From the NCBI GenBank assembly GCA_022703405.1, contig JAKLDT010000012.1:1-34151 (forward strand): 34,151 bases of DNA, written 5' to 3'. The stretch is from Bacteroidota bacterium. GTDB taxonomy: Bacteria > Bacteroidota > Bacteroidia > Bacteroidales > VadinHA17. Below the pieces are notes generated by a model. It did not search any database, was not told where the DNA came from, and saw only the letters and a list, made by a program, of their open reading frames with translations. This document shows, piece by piece, positions 7,858-15,814 of the stretch; position 1 is the first letter of the stretch, and every line of letters begins with the position of its first letter. Position numbers and translations under genes: made by a program.

Positions 7858-9237
7858 ATGAGAATTTTGAGATTAATTACCGCCTTTATTTCTATTCCGG
7901 TTATATTTATTTCTTGTACACCGGCACCTCCGGCTCAGGAACAACAGCCTGCCAGCCCTGAGGGTGAAAAAAAGATCATTGCAACGGTTTATAATTCCGG
8001 ATTTGAACATTCACACGATACATACAACGGCTTGTCGACAACAGCTGACGGAAAAGTGTATTATGTGCTCTGCTCCGAGCTGATGGATGTTGCCGGTCAG
8101 ATGTATTGCCTTGATCCTGCAATACAGAAAATTGAACATGTCGGTGACCTCACAGAGATGGCTGGTGAAAAGGATATGAAGGTTGTGGCCCAGGGTAAGA
8201 GCCATGTGAATTTCTGGGAACTGGACAATAAGCTTTATTTCTCAACCCATCTTGGTTATTACAGTATAATTAACGGTATGGAAATGCCGGGAGTACCAAC
8301 TGGAGATTATAAGCCTTACCAGGGTGGTCATCTTCTTGTTTATGACAGGGTTACAGGAAAGGCAGAATCCCTTGCAATAGCCCCTGGCGGAGAAGGGATA
8401 CTCACAATGACTATGGATACAAAGCGCGGACTGATTTATGGTATAACCTGGCCGACAGCTTACTTATTCAGGTATGATGTTGCAAAAAAAGAAATGAAGA
8501 ACCTGGGTCCATATACAGGAAAAGCAGAATCGGTAAAAGGAGAAGAATACCGCGTTATCTGTCGCTCAATAGCTGTTGATCCTGCAGACGGTACAGCATA
8601 CCTCACAAATGCCGACGGAGAAATAAAAAGGCTTCGCACAGGCTCAGATGTCCTTGAAACTATTGAGGGTGAGGATATGAGGAAGGATTATTTTGGAAAA
8701 TATGAGGTTTCAACTGCAGGAAGCATGGCTTACAACTGGCGCCAGGTATTCTGGTATGCACCTGAAAATGTGATATATGGGGTACATGGAAATTCAGGTT
8801 ACCTGTTCAGGTTCGATCCCAAAAAACCACGGCTTGAAGTACTTGAAAGACTTACATCTGAACCTTCAAAGCTAAGCGGAATGTTCGATCAGTTCAGTTT
8901 TGGCTACCTGGGCTTCAAACTCGGCCCTGACGGAAGGACAATTTATTATCTCACGGGTGGTCCCATCTATGTCGATGGTAAAAGAGTGAAAGGGGAAGAT
9001 GCAATTGCACGAGGTGCTGCAAGGGCACTTGAAAATCTCCATCTGATAACCTATGATATACCTACAGGAAAGTACCAGGACAACGGGGCAATTTTCTATC
9101 CGAACGGTGACAGGCCATTGTATGTCAATTCAATTGCTATTGGCAATGACGGAACCGTTTACACCCTTGCAAGGATCACCGAAAACGGAAAAACCCGTAC
9201 CGACCTGATCAGTTTCCCCGGACCGTTGAAAAAATAA
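7858..9237 (+). CDS. Beta-propeller-like lipoprotein of unknown function
   Basis: This 459-residue protein has a lipoprotein signal (hydrophobic 5-19, VIFISC with the lipidated cysteine at position 20), so it should be anchored in a membrane facing the periplasm or surface. The mature part shows repeated short beta-strand blocks with aromatic and Asp/Gly turns, for example GKVYYVLCSELM, GHLLVYDRVTGKAESL, GLIYGITWPTAYLFRYDV and GYLFRFDPKKPRLEVL. This pattern suggests a seven-bladed propeller in the YVTN/SMP-30-like range, though I cannot assign a family. No catalytic motif is recognisable. It follows the Tat-signal aminotransferase by 56 bp. It could bind a substrate or scaffold the exported enzymes of the block. 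Confidence 0.7.
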   Translation: MRILRLITAFISIPVIFISCTPAPPAQEQQPASPEGEKKIIATVYNSGFEHSHDTYNGLSTTADGKVYYVLCSELMDVAGQMYCLDPAIQKIEHVGDLTEMAGEKDMKVVAQGKSHVNFWELDNKLYFSTHLGYYSIINGMEMPGVPTGDYKPYQGGHLLVYDRVTGKAESLAIAPGGEGILTMTMDTKRGLIYGITWPTAYLFRYDVAKKEMKNLGPYTGKAESVKGEEYRVICRSIAVDPADGTAYLTNADGEIKRLRTGSDVLETIEGEDMRKDYFGKYEVSTAGSMAYNWRQVFWYAPENVIYGVHGNSGYLFRFDPKKPRLEVLERLTSEPSKLSGMFDQFSFGYLGFKLGPDGRTIYYLTGGPIYVDGKRVKGEDAIARGAARALENLHLITYDIPTGKYQDNGAIFYPNGDRPLYVNSIAIGNDGTVYTLARITENGKTRTDLISFPGPLKK

Positions 9238-9244
9238 TATTAAC

Positions 9245-9331
9245 GACCTCTCCCCAACCCCTCCCCCGTGGTGGGAGGGGCTTTGGCTTCCCCCTCTCAC
9301 TTCGGGAGAGGGGGACCGAGGGGGTGAGGCC
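9245..9331. repeat. G/C-rich double-hairpin intergenic element 1
   Basis: This 87-bp element begins GACCTC and ends GGTGAGGCC, so its ends are imperfect inverted repeats. It contains two strong hairpins. CCCCTCCC (9258-9265) pairs with GGGAGGGG (9273-9280). A 9-bp arm at 9290-9298 pairs with GAGAGGGGG at 9306-9314. The same architecture recurs at 11931-12043, and a related hairpin occurs at 27796-27815. It lies just after the stop of the propeller lipoprotein and may act as a transcript 3' end. It could be a non-autonomous, REP/MITE-like element. Confidence 0.65.
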
Positions 9332-9343
9332 AATTTTAAAACT

Positions 9344-9361
9344 GACGTTGTATGCAACGTC
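9344..9361. repeat. Short inverted repeat GACGTTG/CAACGTC
   Basis: GACGTTG (9344-9350) and CAACGTC (9355-9361) form a perfect 7-bp stem with a 4-base TATG loop. It lies just downstream of the G/C-rich element and 69 bp before the start of the M55 gene. It could be a second small repeat family, a hairpin, or an operator; nothing in this window separates these options. Confidence 0.5.
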
Positions 9362-9429
9362 TCTATACTGTTACATTGTAAATTGTGGCTAAAAAGACAA
9401 GATCATTTTTGATGAAAAAATAAATTAAT

Positions 9430-10257
9430 ATGAAAAACATAAAATTCGTGACCGTAATACTGATGTTGTTCACATTATCTGCAATGTTGACAGCCCAGAA
9501 GAAGATCTATATAATGACCGACCTTGAGGGAGTAAGCGGGGTTTTTAAATTCGCCCAGACAAGGGAAAAAGACACACCGCTTAATATCCAGGCCTGTGAA
9601 TACTTCATGCAGGACCTTGCAGCTGTTGTCAGAGGTCTTCGCGATGGCGGAGCTACCGAAATCCTGATAATTGACGGACATGGATCGCAGGCTGTAATTC
9701 CACTCATGATGGAACCCGGTGCAAAATATGTAACAGGTCTTCCCAGACCAGGTCATTTATGGGGTCTTGACAGTACCTTTGCAGGACTTGTACAGTTTGG
9801 CTCCCATGCTATGATGGGAACGGCCGATGGTGTCCTGAACCATACTCAATCGTCAAAAACTGAAAACAGATACTGGTACAACGGGGTTGAATCAGGAGAA
9901 CTGGCCCAGGTGGCTGCAATGGCTGGCTATTACGGAGTTCCGACAATACTTGTTACCGGCGATGATGCTGTATGCCGTGAAGCAACTAAATTCTTTGGAC
10001 CTGAATGTGTTACAGTGTCAGTCAAAAAGGGTCTCGCCAGGGAATCGGCTCTTCTGTATCCTTTTGAGGAAAGCCACAAGGCTCTTTATGAAGGTGCAAA
10101 AAACGCAATGTCCCGGATAGGAAAATGCAAGCCATATATTCTGAAAACACCAATAAAGGCAAAGATGGAACAGCTTTCTGCCGAACCATCCTATACAAAA
10201 CCAAAACTTATTACACGGGAATGGACTATACCCTCTGCTAAAGAGCTGCTGGACTAG
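9430..10257 (+). CDS. Exported M55 (DppA-type) D-aminopeptidase family protein
   Basis: This 275-residue protein has a signal peptide (residues 5-22, cleavage near LTAQ). The mature protein matches the DppA metallopeptidase family. MTDLEGVSG supplies the zinc ligands D31 and E33, IDGHG supplies H84, FGSHAMMG supplies H126, LNHT supplies H138 (the position of the catalytic histidine), and VESGELAQ supplies E157. All expected residues are therefore visible. DppA removes N-terminal D-amino acids, with D-Ala-D-Ala among its substrates. Classical DppA is cytoplasmic, whereas this one is predicted to be periplasmic, where peptidoglycan or other D-amino-acid amides would be accessible. The substrate here is an inference. 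Confidence 0.9.
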   Translation: MKNIKFVTVILMLFTLSAMLTAQKKIYIMTDLEGVSGVFKFAQTREKDTPLNIQACEYFMQDLAAVVRGLRDGGATEILIIDGHGSQAVIPLMMEPGAKYVTGLPRPGHLWGLDSTFAGLVQFGSHAMMGTADGVLNHTQSSKTENRYWYNGVESGELAQVAAMAGYYGVPTILVTGDDAVCREATKFFGPECVTVSVKKGLARESALLYPFEESHKALYEGAKNAMSRIGKCKPYILKTPIKAKMEQLSAEPSYTKPKLITREWTIPSAKELLD

Positions 10258-10332
10258 GATTTAATCGGATCAGACCGGAAATGTTTTGATAATCACTTTA
10301 CCGGAATAGAATTCATTTTATAATTATATTGC

Positions 10333-10351
10333 ATAGTTTACATTAAACTAT
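10333..10351. promoter_or_regulatory. 19-bp perfect A/T-rich palindrome before the DoxX-fusion start
   Basis: ATAGTTTA-CAT-TAAACTAT is an 8-bp perfect inverted repeat around a 3-base centre. It ends 6 bp before the ATG at 10358, so it covers the region where a ribosome would bind. It could be an operator for a dimeric regulator or a weak hairpin that limits translation. A chance palindrome in A/T-rich DNA is possible. Confidence 0.4.
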
Positions 10352-10357
10352 TCTGAT

Positions 10358-11917
10358 ATGAGGGAACTTAACAAGACTGCTGCCTGGCTGCTGACAGCTC
10401 TGAGAATTGTTATCGGATGGCATTTCCTGTATGAAGGCATTGCTAAGGCTTTCAATCCTAACTGGTCATCGGCGCTTTACCTGATGGAATCGAAATGGTT
10501 GTTTTCAGGTTTCTTTCACTGGCTTATAAGCAGTGATACATCCTTGCAGATTGTTGATTTCCTGAATATCTGGGGACTGATCCTGATCGGAACCTGTCTT
10601 TTCCTTGGCTTCCTGCCCCGTCTGGCAAGCATAGCCGGAGCCTTCCTGCTGATGCTCTATTATGTTGCAAATCCACCTTTTGTTTATTCGTCGGTACCTT
10701 CACAGAGCCACTTCTATATAGTTAATTATAACCTTATTGAAGCAGTTGTCCTGGTTGTGATAGCTACCTTTCGTGAAGAGCAGTTGTACGGACTTCAGAG
10801 GTATCTTTCATCGCGTAATAAAAAGCTTATTGAAAAGAAATTCCCTGCTGCCGAAAACCATGAGATACTTGAGACTGTAGATACTTCACGCCGTGAGATG
10901 ATCAAGAATCTTGCAGTGGTACCTCTGTTTGGCGCAGTCTTTTTCGGAATGGCAAAGAAGAGAGGATGGATAAGTTTTGAAGAAGATGCATTGAACGCCA
11001 AACCACAGGCTGTCAGCGGCGCTTCCCTGCTGCTTGGCAAAACAATGTCGGTTAAGGAACTAAAAGGTAAAGTGCCTGCCGGTAAAATAAAAAATGCAGA
11101 GTTGAGCAGGATAATGATAGGCGGAAACCTGATAAGCGGCTTTGCCCATGCCCGCGATCTTATATATGTATCAACCTGGCTCAAGAAATATTTTACCGAT
11201 GAAAAGGTAATAGAAACTCTTTGGTTATGTGAGGCTTGCGGTATAAATACTGCGATCTTCAGGTGCGATGAGAATACAATCAGGATAATGGAGAAATACT
11301 GGAGCAGGGGTGGCAAGGTACAGTGGCTTGCCCAGACCTATCCTAAGGGTGAGGATTTATCGAATGTTAAGCAGGCCATAGATCACGGGGCAATGGGGGC
11401 CTTTGTGATGGGCGGAATTGCCGATAAAATAATAGTTGACAATAAGATTGACGACCTCAGAAAACCGATAGAATATATACAGAATCAGGGACTTATTGCC
11501 GGTACTGCAGCTCATTCAATGCGTGTGCTCGAGACCTGTGTTGCAAACGGGATCAAACCTGATTTCTATATGAAGACTTTCCATAGTCACAAGTACTGGT
11601 CGGCAACGCCGATTGATCCTGTAAATCCTGATCTTCCCGTTGACGGTGAAGACCATAACATGGCACACGATAATATTTGGTGCATGTCGGATAAGGCAGT
11701 AACAGATTTCTTCAGTAAGGACGAGACTCCATGGATAGCCTATAAGGTATTTGCCGCTGGAGCCATAAAACCGGAGGAAGGTCTGAAACATGCCTTCAAC
11801 AGCGGAGCCGATTTCGCCTGTGTCGGGATGTTTGATTTCCAGGTTGTTGAAAATGCAAATCTGGCATATTCAATACTCAACGGCCCGATGAACCGTGAAA
11901 GGAAGTGGTACGGATAA
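10358..11917 (+). CDS. DoxX-like membrane domain fused via internal twin-arginine segment to a barrel-like domain
   Basis: This 519-residue protein has two parts. Residues 1-150 form a DoxX-like four-helix membrane domain (helices near 8-29, 68-86, 89-105 and 123-138; GWHFLYEGIAK and PRLASIAGAFLLMLYY are typical). After a charged linker comes DTSRREMIKNL (175-185; arginines 178-179) followed by a hydrophobic stretch to about 199, which looks like an internal Tat signal-anchor. Residues 240-519 form a soluble alternating helix/strand domain (SRIMIGGNLISGFAHARDL, AIFRCDENTIRIMEKYW, MGAFVMGG, FYMKTFHSHKYW, FACVGMFDFQVVENANL). This resembles a TIM barrel, but I cannot name a family. The soluble domain would face the periplasm. 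It is the last gene of the co-directional block and is followed by a repeat-rich gap. Confidence 0.75.
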   Translation: MRELNKTAAWLLTALRIVIGWHFLYEGIAKAFNPNWSSALYLMESKWLFSGFFHWLISSDTSLQIVDFLNIWGLILIGTCLFLGFLPRLASIAGAFLLMLYYVANPPFVYSSVPSQSHFYIVNYNLIEAVVLVVIATFREEQLYGLQRYLSSRNKKLIEKKFPAAENHEILETVDTSRREMIKNLAVVPLFGAVFFGMAKKRGWISFEEDALNAKPQAVSGASLLLGKTMSVKELKGKVPAGKIKNAELSRIMIGGNLISGFAHARDLIYVSTWLKKYFTDEKVIETLWLCEACGINTAIFRCDENTIRIMEKYWSRGGKVQWLAQTYPKGEDLSNVKQAIDHGAMGAFVMGGIADKIIVDNKIDDLRKPIEYIQNQGLIAGTAAHSMRVLETCVANGIKPDFYMKTFHSHKYWSATPIDPVNPDLPVDGEDHNMAHDNIWCMSDKAVTDFFSKDETPWIAYKVFAAGAIKPEEGLKHAFNSGADFACVGMFDFQVVENANLAYSILNGPMNRERKWYG

Positions 11918-11930
11918 AGGGTGGAAGGCG

Positions 11931-12043
11931 GACCTCATCCCCCAGCCCCTTCTCCCGGGGGAGAAGGGGAGTCGGCTGAAGTACGAAATTTACGTATGTT
12001 CTTAAGTCCCTCTCCCCCCGGGAGAGGGATTTAGGGTGAGGCG
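11931..12043. repeat. G/C-rich double-hairpin intergenic element 2
   Basis: This element has the same layout as the one at 9245-9331. It begins GACCTCATCC and ends GGTGAGGCG. Hairpin 1 pairs a 10-bp arm at 11946-11955 with GGAGAAGGGG at 11960-11969. Hairpin 2 pairs TCCCTCTCC (12007-12015) with GGAGAGGGA (12021-12029). It follows the stop of the DoxX-fusion gene by 13 bp, so it may act as a terminator, and its right end continues into the tandem array. Confidence 0.65.
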
Positions 12044-12145
12044 AAAGCCTGGGAGAAAGGTTATGGTGAGGTGAAAACCAGTGAGAGGGATTTGGGGTGA
12101 GGCGAAAACCCTGTAGAGGGATTTAGGGTGAGGCGAAAACCAGAA
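12023..12145. repeat. Four-copy tandem repeat of about 31 bp
   Basis: Four units lie end to end at 12023-12053, 12054-12083, 12084-12114 and 12115-12145. They share the core KGGTGAGGYGAAARCC. Units 1, 3 and 4 begin AGAGGGATTT, while unit 2 is the most divergent. The first unit starts inside the 3' arm of the hairpin at 12007-12029, so the array is an amplification of the right end of the neighbouring element. There are no spacers, so it is not a CRISPR array. It ends about 34 bp before the TTG start of the next gene. Confidence 0.75.
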
Positions 12146-12178
12146 TGTCGCATTGCTTGGTAATAAATAATTAACACA

Positions 12179-13333
12179 TTGAATACAAGATATATACAAA
12201 TTTTTCTTCTGACCTTTTTCCTCTGCATTTTTAATGCATCAGGTCAGCAGGTACAGAAAGGACATACTTCAAAAGAAGACCTGTGGAAGAAGTTGTCACC
12301 TTATTTTACACCACCTGCAGAATATCAGAACAATTACGGTGCTTACCGTTCTCCCCTGAAATTCTATGATGGAAGGGAGGTGAAAAATAAGAATGACTGG
12401 AAGATACGCAGGGAGGAAATCCTCAGAACCTGGAATGGTATGATGGGGGAATGGCCACCCCTGATTGAAAAGCAGAAACCTGTTATTGTACGTGATACGA
12501 ATACAGGTTATTATACGCGTTATAAGATAAAGTTCAAATGGCTGCCGGGACAGGAAACAGAAGGATATCTTTTAATTCCGGATGGAAAGGGAAAACGGCC
12601 CGCAGTCATTACTGTCTTTTATGAACCAGAGACATCAGCCGGCATGGGAGACAAGCCGTACCGTGACTTTGCGCATCAGCTGGCGAAAAGAGGTTTTGTA
12701 ACACTTTCAATCGGCACAACACAAACAACAAATTCAAAGACTTATTCTCTTTATTACCCCGATATATCTGGTTCATCAATACAACCACTTTCAGTTCTTG
12801 CCTGTGCAGCAGCAAATTCATTGTTAATGCTTTCACAATTGCCGGAAGTTGACAAAGAAAGGATAGGCATAATGGGTCATTCATACGGGGGCAAATGGGC
12901 AATGTTTGCTTCCTGCCTGTTTGAGAAATTTGCCTGTGCTGCCTGGTCTGATCCCGGTATTGTATTCGATGACAACAGACCCAATGTTAACTACTGGGAA
13001 CCCTGGTATCTTGGATATTATCCTCCTCCCTGGAACAACACCTGGAGGAAAACAGGTAAAGCTGAAGGCGCAAAAGGACTTTATCCCTTCCTCAGGGAAA
13101 AGGGATATGACCTGCATGAATTGCATGCCCTTATGGCGCCAAGACCTTTCCTTGTATCAGGCGGGTCTGAGGACGGTCCTGCAAGGTGGATCCCTCTGAA
13201 CCATACAATTGCTTTGAACAGGCTGCTTGGTTATGAGAACAGGGTTGGTATGACAAACCGTCCGGAGCATTCACCAGATGCCGGATCAAATGAAATATTG
13301 TACAGTTTTTTTGAGTTTTTCCTCAGGAAATAA
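12179..13333 (+). CDS. Exported alpha/beta hydrolase (esterase/peptidase-like), TTG start
   Basis: This 384-residue serine hydrolase starts at TTG. That start is chosen because it is needed to include the signal peptide (YIQIFLLTFFLCIFNASG, about 5-22); the next in-frame ATG is inside the mature domain near residue 88, and an in-frame stop lies just upstream. GIMGHSYGGKW holds the nucleophile S235, SGGSEDGPARW holds a likely acid D332, and NRPEHSPD holds the likely histidine H364. The protein resembles dienelactone-hydrolase/acetyl-xylan-esterase-like proteins often found in Bacteroidota sugar loci. It could be a carbohydrate esterase; the substrate is unknown. It is 9 bp before the GH95 gene, implying a shared transcript. 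Confidence 0.82.
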   Translation: MNTRYIQIFLLTFFLCIFNASGQQVQKGHTSKEDLWKKLSPYFTPPAEYQNNYGAYRSPLKFYDGREVKNKNDWKIRREEILRTWNGMMGEWPPLIEKQKPVIVRDTNTGYYTRYKIKFKWLPGQETEGYLLIPDGKGKRPAVITVFYEPETSAGMGDKPYRDFAHQLAKRGFVTLSIGTTQTTNSKTYSLYYPDISGSSIQPLSVLACAAANSLLMLSQLPEVDKERIGIMGHSYGGKWAMFASCLFEKFACAAWSDPGIVFDDNRPNVNYWEPWYLGYYPPPWNNTWRKTGKAEGAKGLYPFLREKGYDLHELHALMAPRPFLVSGGSEDGPARWIPLNHTIALNRLLGYENRVGMTNRPEHSPDAGSNEILYSFFEFFLRK

Positions 13334-13342
13334 CTAGCAATT

Positions 13343-15784
13343 ATGCGAAACATAATATTGATTTCACTTCTGGCTTTTATCTGTTGTTCCTGTTCTGAAA
13401 CTGATTCAGGGTGCGACAATAATAACAGATTATGGTACCGTTATCCCGCTAAATATTGGAATAGTCAGGCCCTGCATCTTGGCAATGGCTATTTCGGAGC
13501 TTCATTTTACGGGGCAACGGAAAAGGAAGTTTTTACCTTATCAGAGAAAAGCATGTGGACAGGTGGCCCTGCTAATGGCAACTGGAAAGGAGCAGGTGTA
13601 AATCCTGATGCTGCCGGAGCGCTTCCGCTTATCAGGAAAGCAGTACTTGCCGGAGAAACACAAAAGGCTGATAAAATGATCACTGACAGTTTTTTCGGTT
13701 CCTCCGAATTGTTCGGCAACTTCACCTCAGTTGGTAATCTTGAGATCAGCTTTATGAACAGCACATCTGAACCGGCTGAATACAAAAGAGAACTGAACCT
13801 GAATAATTCAACAGGTTTGGTGCAATATGTTAAGGGCAAAACCACATTTGAAAGAGAGTATTTTTGTTCCTATCCCGACAGATTGCTGGCAATGAGATTT
13901 ACAGCCAACCGGCCTAAGGAAATTTCATTCAGGCTTGCAATGAATATAATGCAGGATTCCTCTGATACTGAGATTTCAGGTACTGCTTATAAGGTACGAG
14001 GTTATATTGATAATAATCACAGGCCTTTTGTTGTTTTTCTCAGGGTAAGGAACCACGGCGGAGTTCTCAGCAGGGAAGATGACTATCTTGCTGTCAGAGA
14101 GGCTGATTCAGTTGAACTATATCTGACAATTGCCACAAACTATAAAATGCAATATCCCGATTATACAGGAGCTGATCCTGAGGAAATTGCAGACAATATT
14201 TTAAAAACGGCTGATAATTACAGCTTTTCTGAGCTTAAGATGCGTCATGTAAGTGACTATAAATCATTATATGACAGGGTTAAGCTTACTCTGGAAGGAA
14301 ACCCGGAGGCTGAGAAGCTTCCCACTGATGAGAGGTACAGGAGGATAAAATCAGGAGAAGCTGATCCGGGCTATAAAGCACTGGCATTCAACCTTGGCCG
14401 TTATATGATCATAAGCTCGTCGAGGCCACATACCCTGCCGGCAAATCTGCAGGGTGTATGGAATATTTTTAAAGTGGCGCCCTGGGCCGGGAATTATCAG
14501 AGCAATATCAACCTTCAGGAAATTTACTGGTCATGCGGACCTCTGGATCTTGCAGAATGTCAGCAGTCTTATATCGACTGGATAGATAATCTCTCAATAT
14601 CAGGCAGGGAAATAGCAAAACGGATTTATGGAACAAATGGCTGGGTCAGTCATACAACAGGAAATATTTGGGGACATGCCGCCCCTATTGGAGGTCATCC
14701 ATGGGGTATGTATCCAATGGGTGCCGCCTGGCATTGCCAGCATGTCTGGGATCAGTTTGCCTTTACACAGGATATGTCATACCTTGAGAAACAGGCATAT
14801 CCATTGCTTAAGGACGCTTCCATCTTCTGGCTTGAGAATTTAATCAGTTATAAGGGACATTATATTACTGCCCCTACTGTGTCGGCCGAGCATGGTGCCC
14901 TCATGACTGAAAAGGGTCTCAATCCTGCTTTTCATGATTCTATAAGCGACAAATACCATTATTCCATTCCCGGAGTCTTTCAGGATATGGAGATGATTTG
15001 GGATCTGTTCACTAATACTTCAGTAGCGGCGAAACTGCTTGGAGATGAAAGCTTTGCGGATTCAGTTCTACGGGTACGTGATGGCCTTATGCCCCTTAAG
15101 ATCGGAAAACATGGTCAGTTACAGGAGTGGTTTGATGATATTGATGATCCGGAATGTCATCACAGGCATATTGCCCATTTGTATGCAGTTTGTCCGGGAA
15201 GGCAGATCGATCCCTTTAAAAATCCTGAACTGGCTGCTGCTGCAAAGATATCACTGGATATGAGGGGAGACGGACGATTCCCTCTTCAGGAACTTGCTGC
15301 TGGAGGAAACTGGGCCAGGGCACACCGGATGTGGTGCTGGACAAGGCTGCTGGATGGTAACAGGGCAAATAAAATAATGACAGAAATGCTTACAGAAGAG
15401 GGCTTTGAAAATGGACTTACCTTTCAGCATGCTGAATTTGGATGGGGTCGTGAAGATCTTTATAAGGAGGGTGATCTCTTCTGTCATTTTCAGCTCGATG
15501 GCTCAGCTTCAGTTCCGGGATGTATTGCCGAAATGCTTGTACAGTCACAAAATGATGAATTATGCCTGTTGCCTGCCTTGCCCGATGAACTGAAAACAGG
15601 AAAAATTACCGGTCTGAAAGCAAGGGGAGGTTATACTGTTAATATGGAATGGAGTGATATGGAGCTCACCAGTGCGGAAATATTTGCTGAAATTGACAGA
15701 CAAGCACCAGTGATCCGTCTTAAAAATGAAATTATTGATCCGGCAAATTGCAAAACAGTTAAATTTATCAGACTTGAAAAATGA
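13343..15784 (+). CDS. GH95 family glycoside hydrolase (alpha-L-fucosidase-like) lipoprotein
   Basis: The 813-residue protein has the usual GH95 length. The signal peptide runs to a cysteine cluster (CCSC at 14-17), suggesting lipidation, though the exact cysteine is unclear. LHLGNGYFGASFYG (45-58) and LSEKSMWTGGPA (66-77) are the N-terminal GH95 motifs. GNYQSNINLQEIYW holds the paired asparagines (N388 and N390), PTVSAEHG holds the candidate catalytic glutamate E516, and CHFQLDGSASVPGCIAEML holds D719, the equivalent of the late catalytic aspartate. All key positions are therefore present. GH95 enzymes remove terminal alpha-L-fucose, mainly 1,2-linked, or alpha-L-galactose by inversion. NagA, NagB and an FHS permease downstream support a fucosylated amino-sugar glycan as substrate, but this is an inference. 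Confidence 0.92.
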   Translation: MRNIILISLLAFICCSCSETDSGCDNNNRLWYRYPAKYWNSQALHLGNGYFGASFYGATEKEVFTLSEKSMWTGGPANGNWKGAGVNPDAAGALPLIRKAVLAGETQKADKMITDSFFGSSELFGNFTSVGNLEISFMNSTSEPAEYKRELNLNNSTGLVQYVKGKTTFEREYFCSYPDRLLAMRFTANRPKEISFRLAMNIMQDSSDTEISGTAYKVRGYIDNNHRPFVVFLRVRNHGGVLSREDDYLAVREADSVELYLTIATNYKMQYPDYTGADPEEIADNILKTADNYSFSELKMRHVSDYKSLYDRVKLTLEGNPEAEKLPTDERYRRIKSGEADPGYKALAFNLGRYMIISSSRPHTLPANLQGVWNIFKVAPWAGNYQSNINLQEIYWSCGPLDLAECQQSYIDWIDNLSISGREIAKRIYGTNGWVSHTTGNIWGHAAPIGGHPWGMYPMGAAWHCQHVWDQFAFTQDMSYLEKQAYPLLKDASIFWLENLISYKGHYITAPTVSAEHGALMTEKGLNPAFHDSISDKYHYSIPGVFQDMEMIWDLFTNTSVAAKLLGDESFADSVLRVRDGLMPLKIGKHGQLQEWFDDIDDPECHHRHIAHLYAVCPGRQIDPFKNPELAAAAKISLDMRGDGRFPLQELAAGGNWARAHRMWCWTRLLDGNRANKIMTEMLTEEGFENGLTFQHAEFGWGREDLYKEGDLFCHFQLDGSASVPGCIAEMLVQSQNDELCLLPALPDELKTGKITGLKARGGYTVNMEWSDMELTSAEIFAEIDRQAPVIRLKNEIIDPANCKTVKFIRLEK

Positions 15785-15814
15785 TTATGTCAAATTTTTA
15801 AATATTGAGGGGTG

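Noticed and set aside
10795..11316. 173-residue minus-strand open frame
   Set aside because: It is antisense to the DoxX-fusion gene, with no family motif; the sense frame is clearly coding.
12023..12145. Possible CRISPR array
   Set aside because: The 31-bp units are directly adjacent with no spacers and there are no cas genes; it is a simple tandem repeat.
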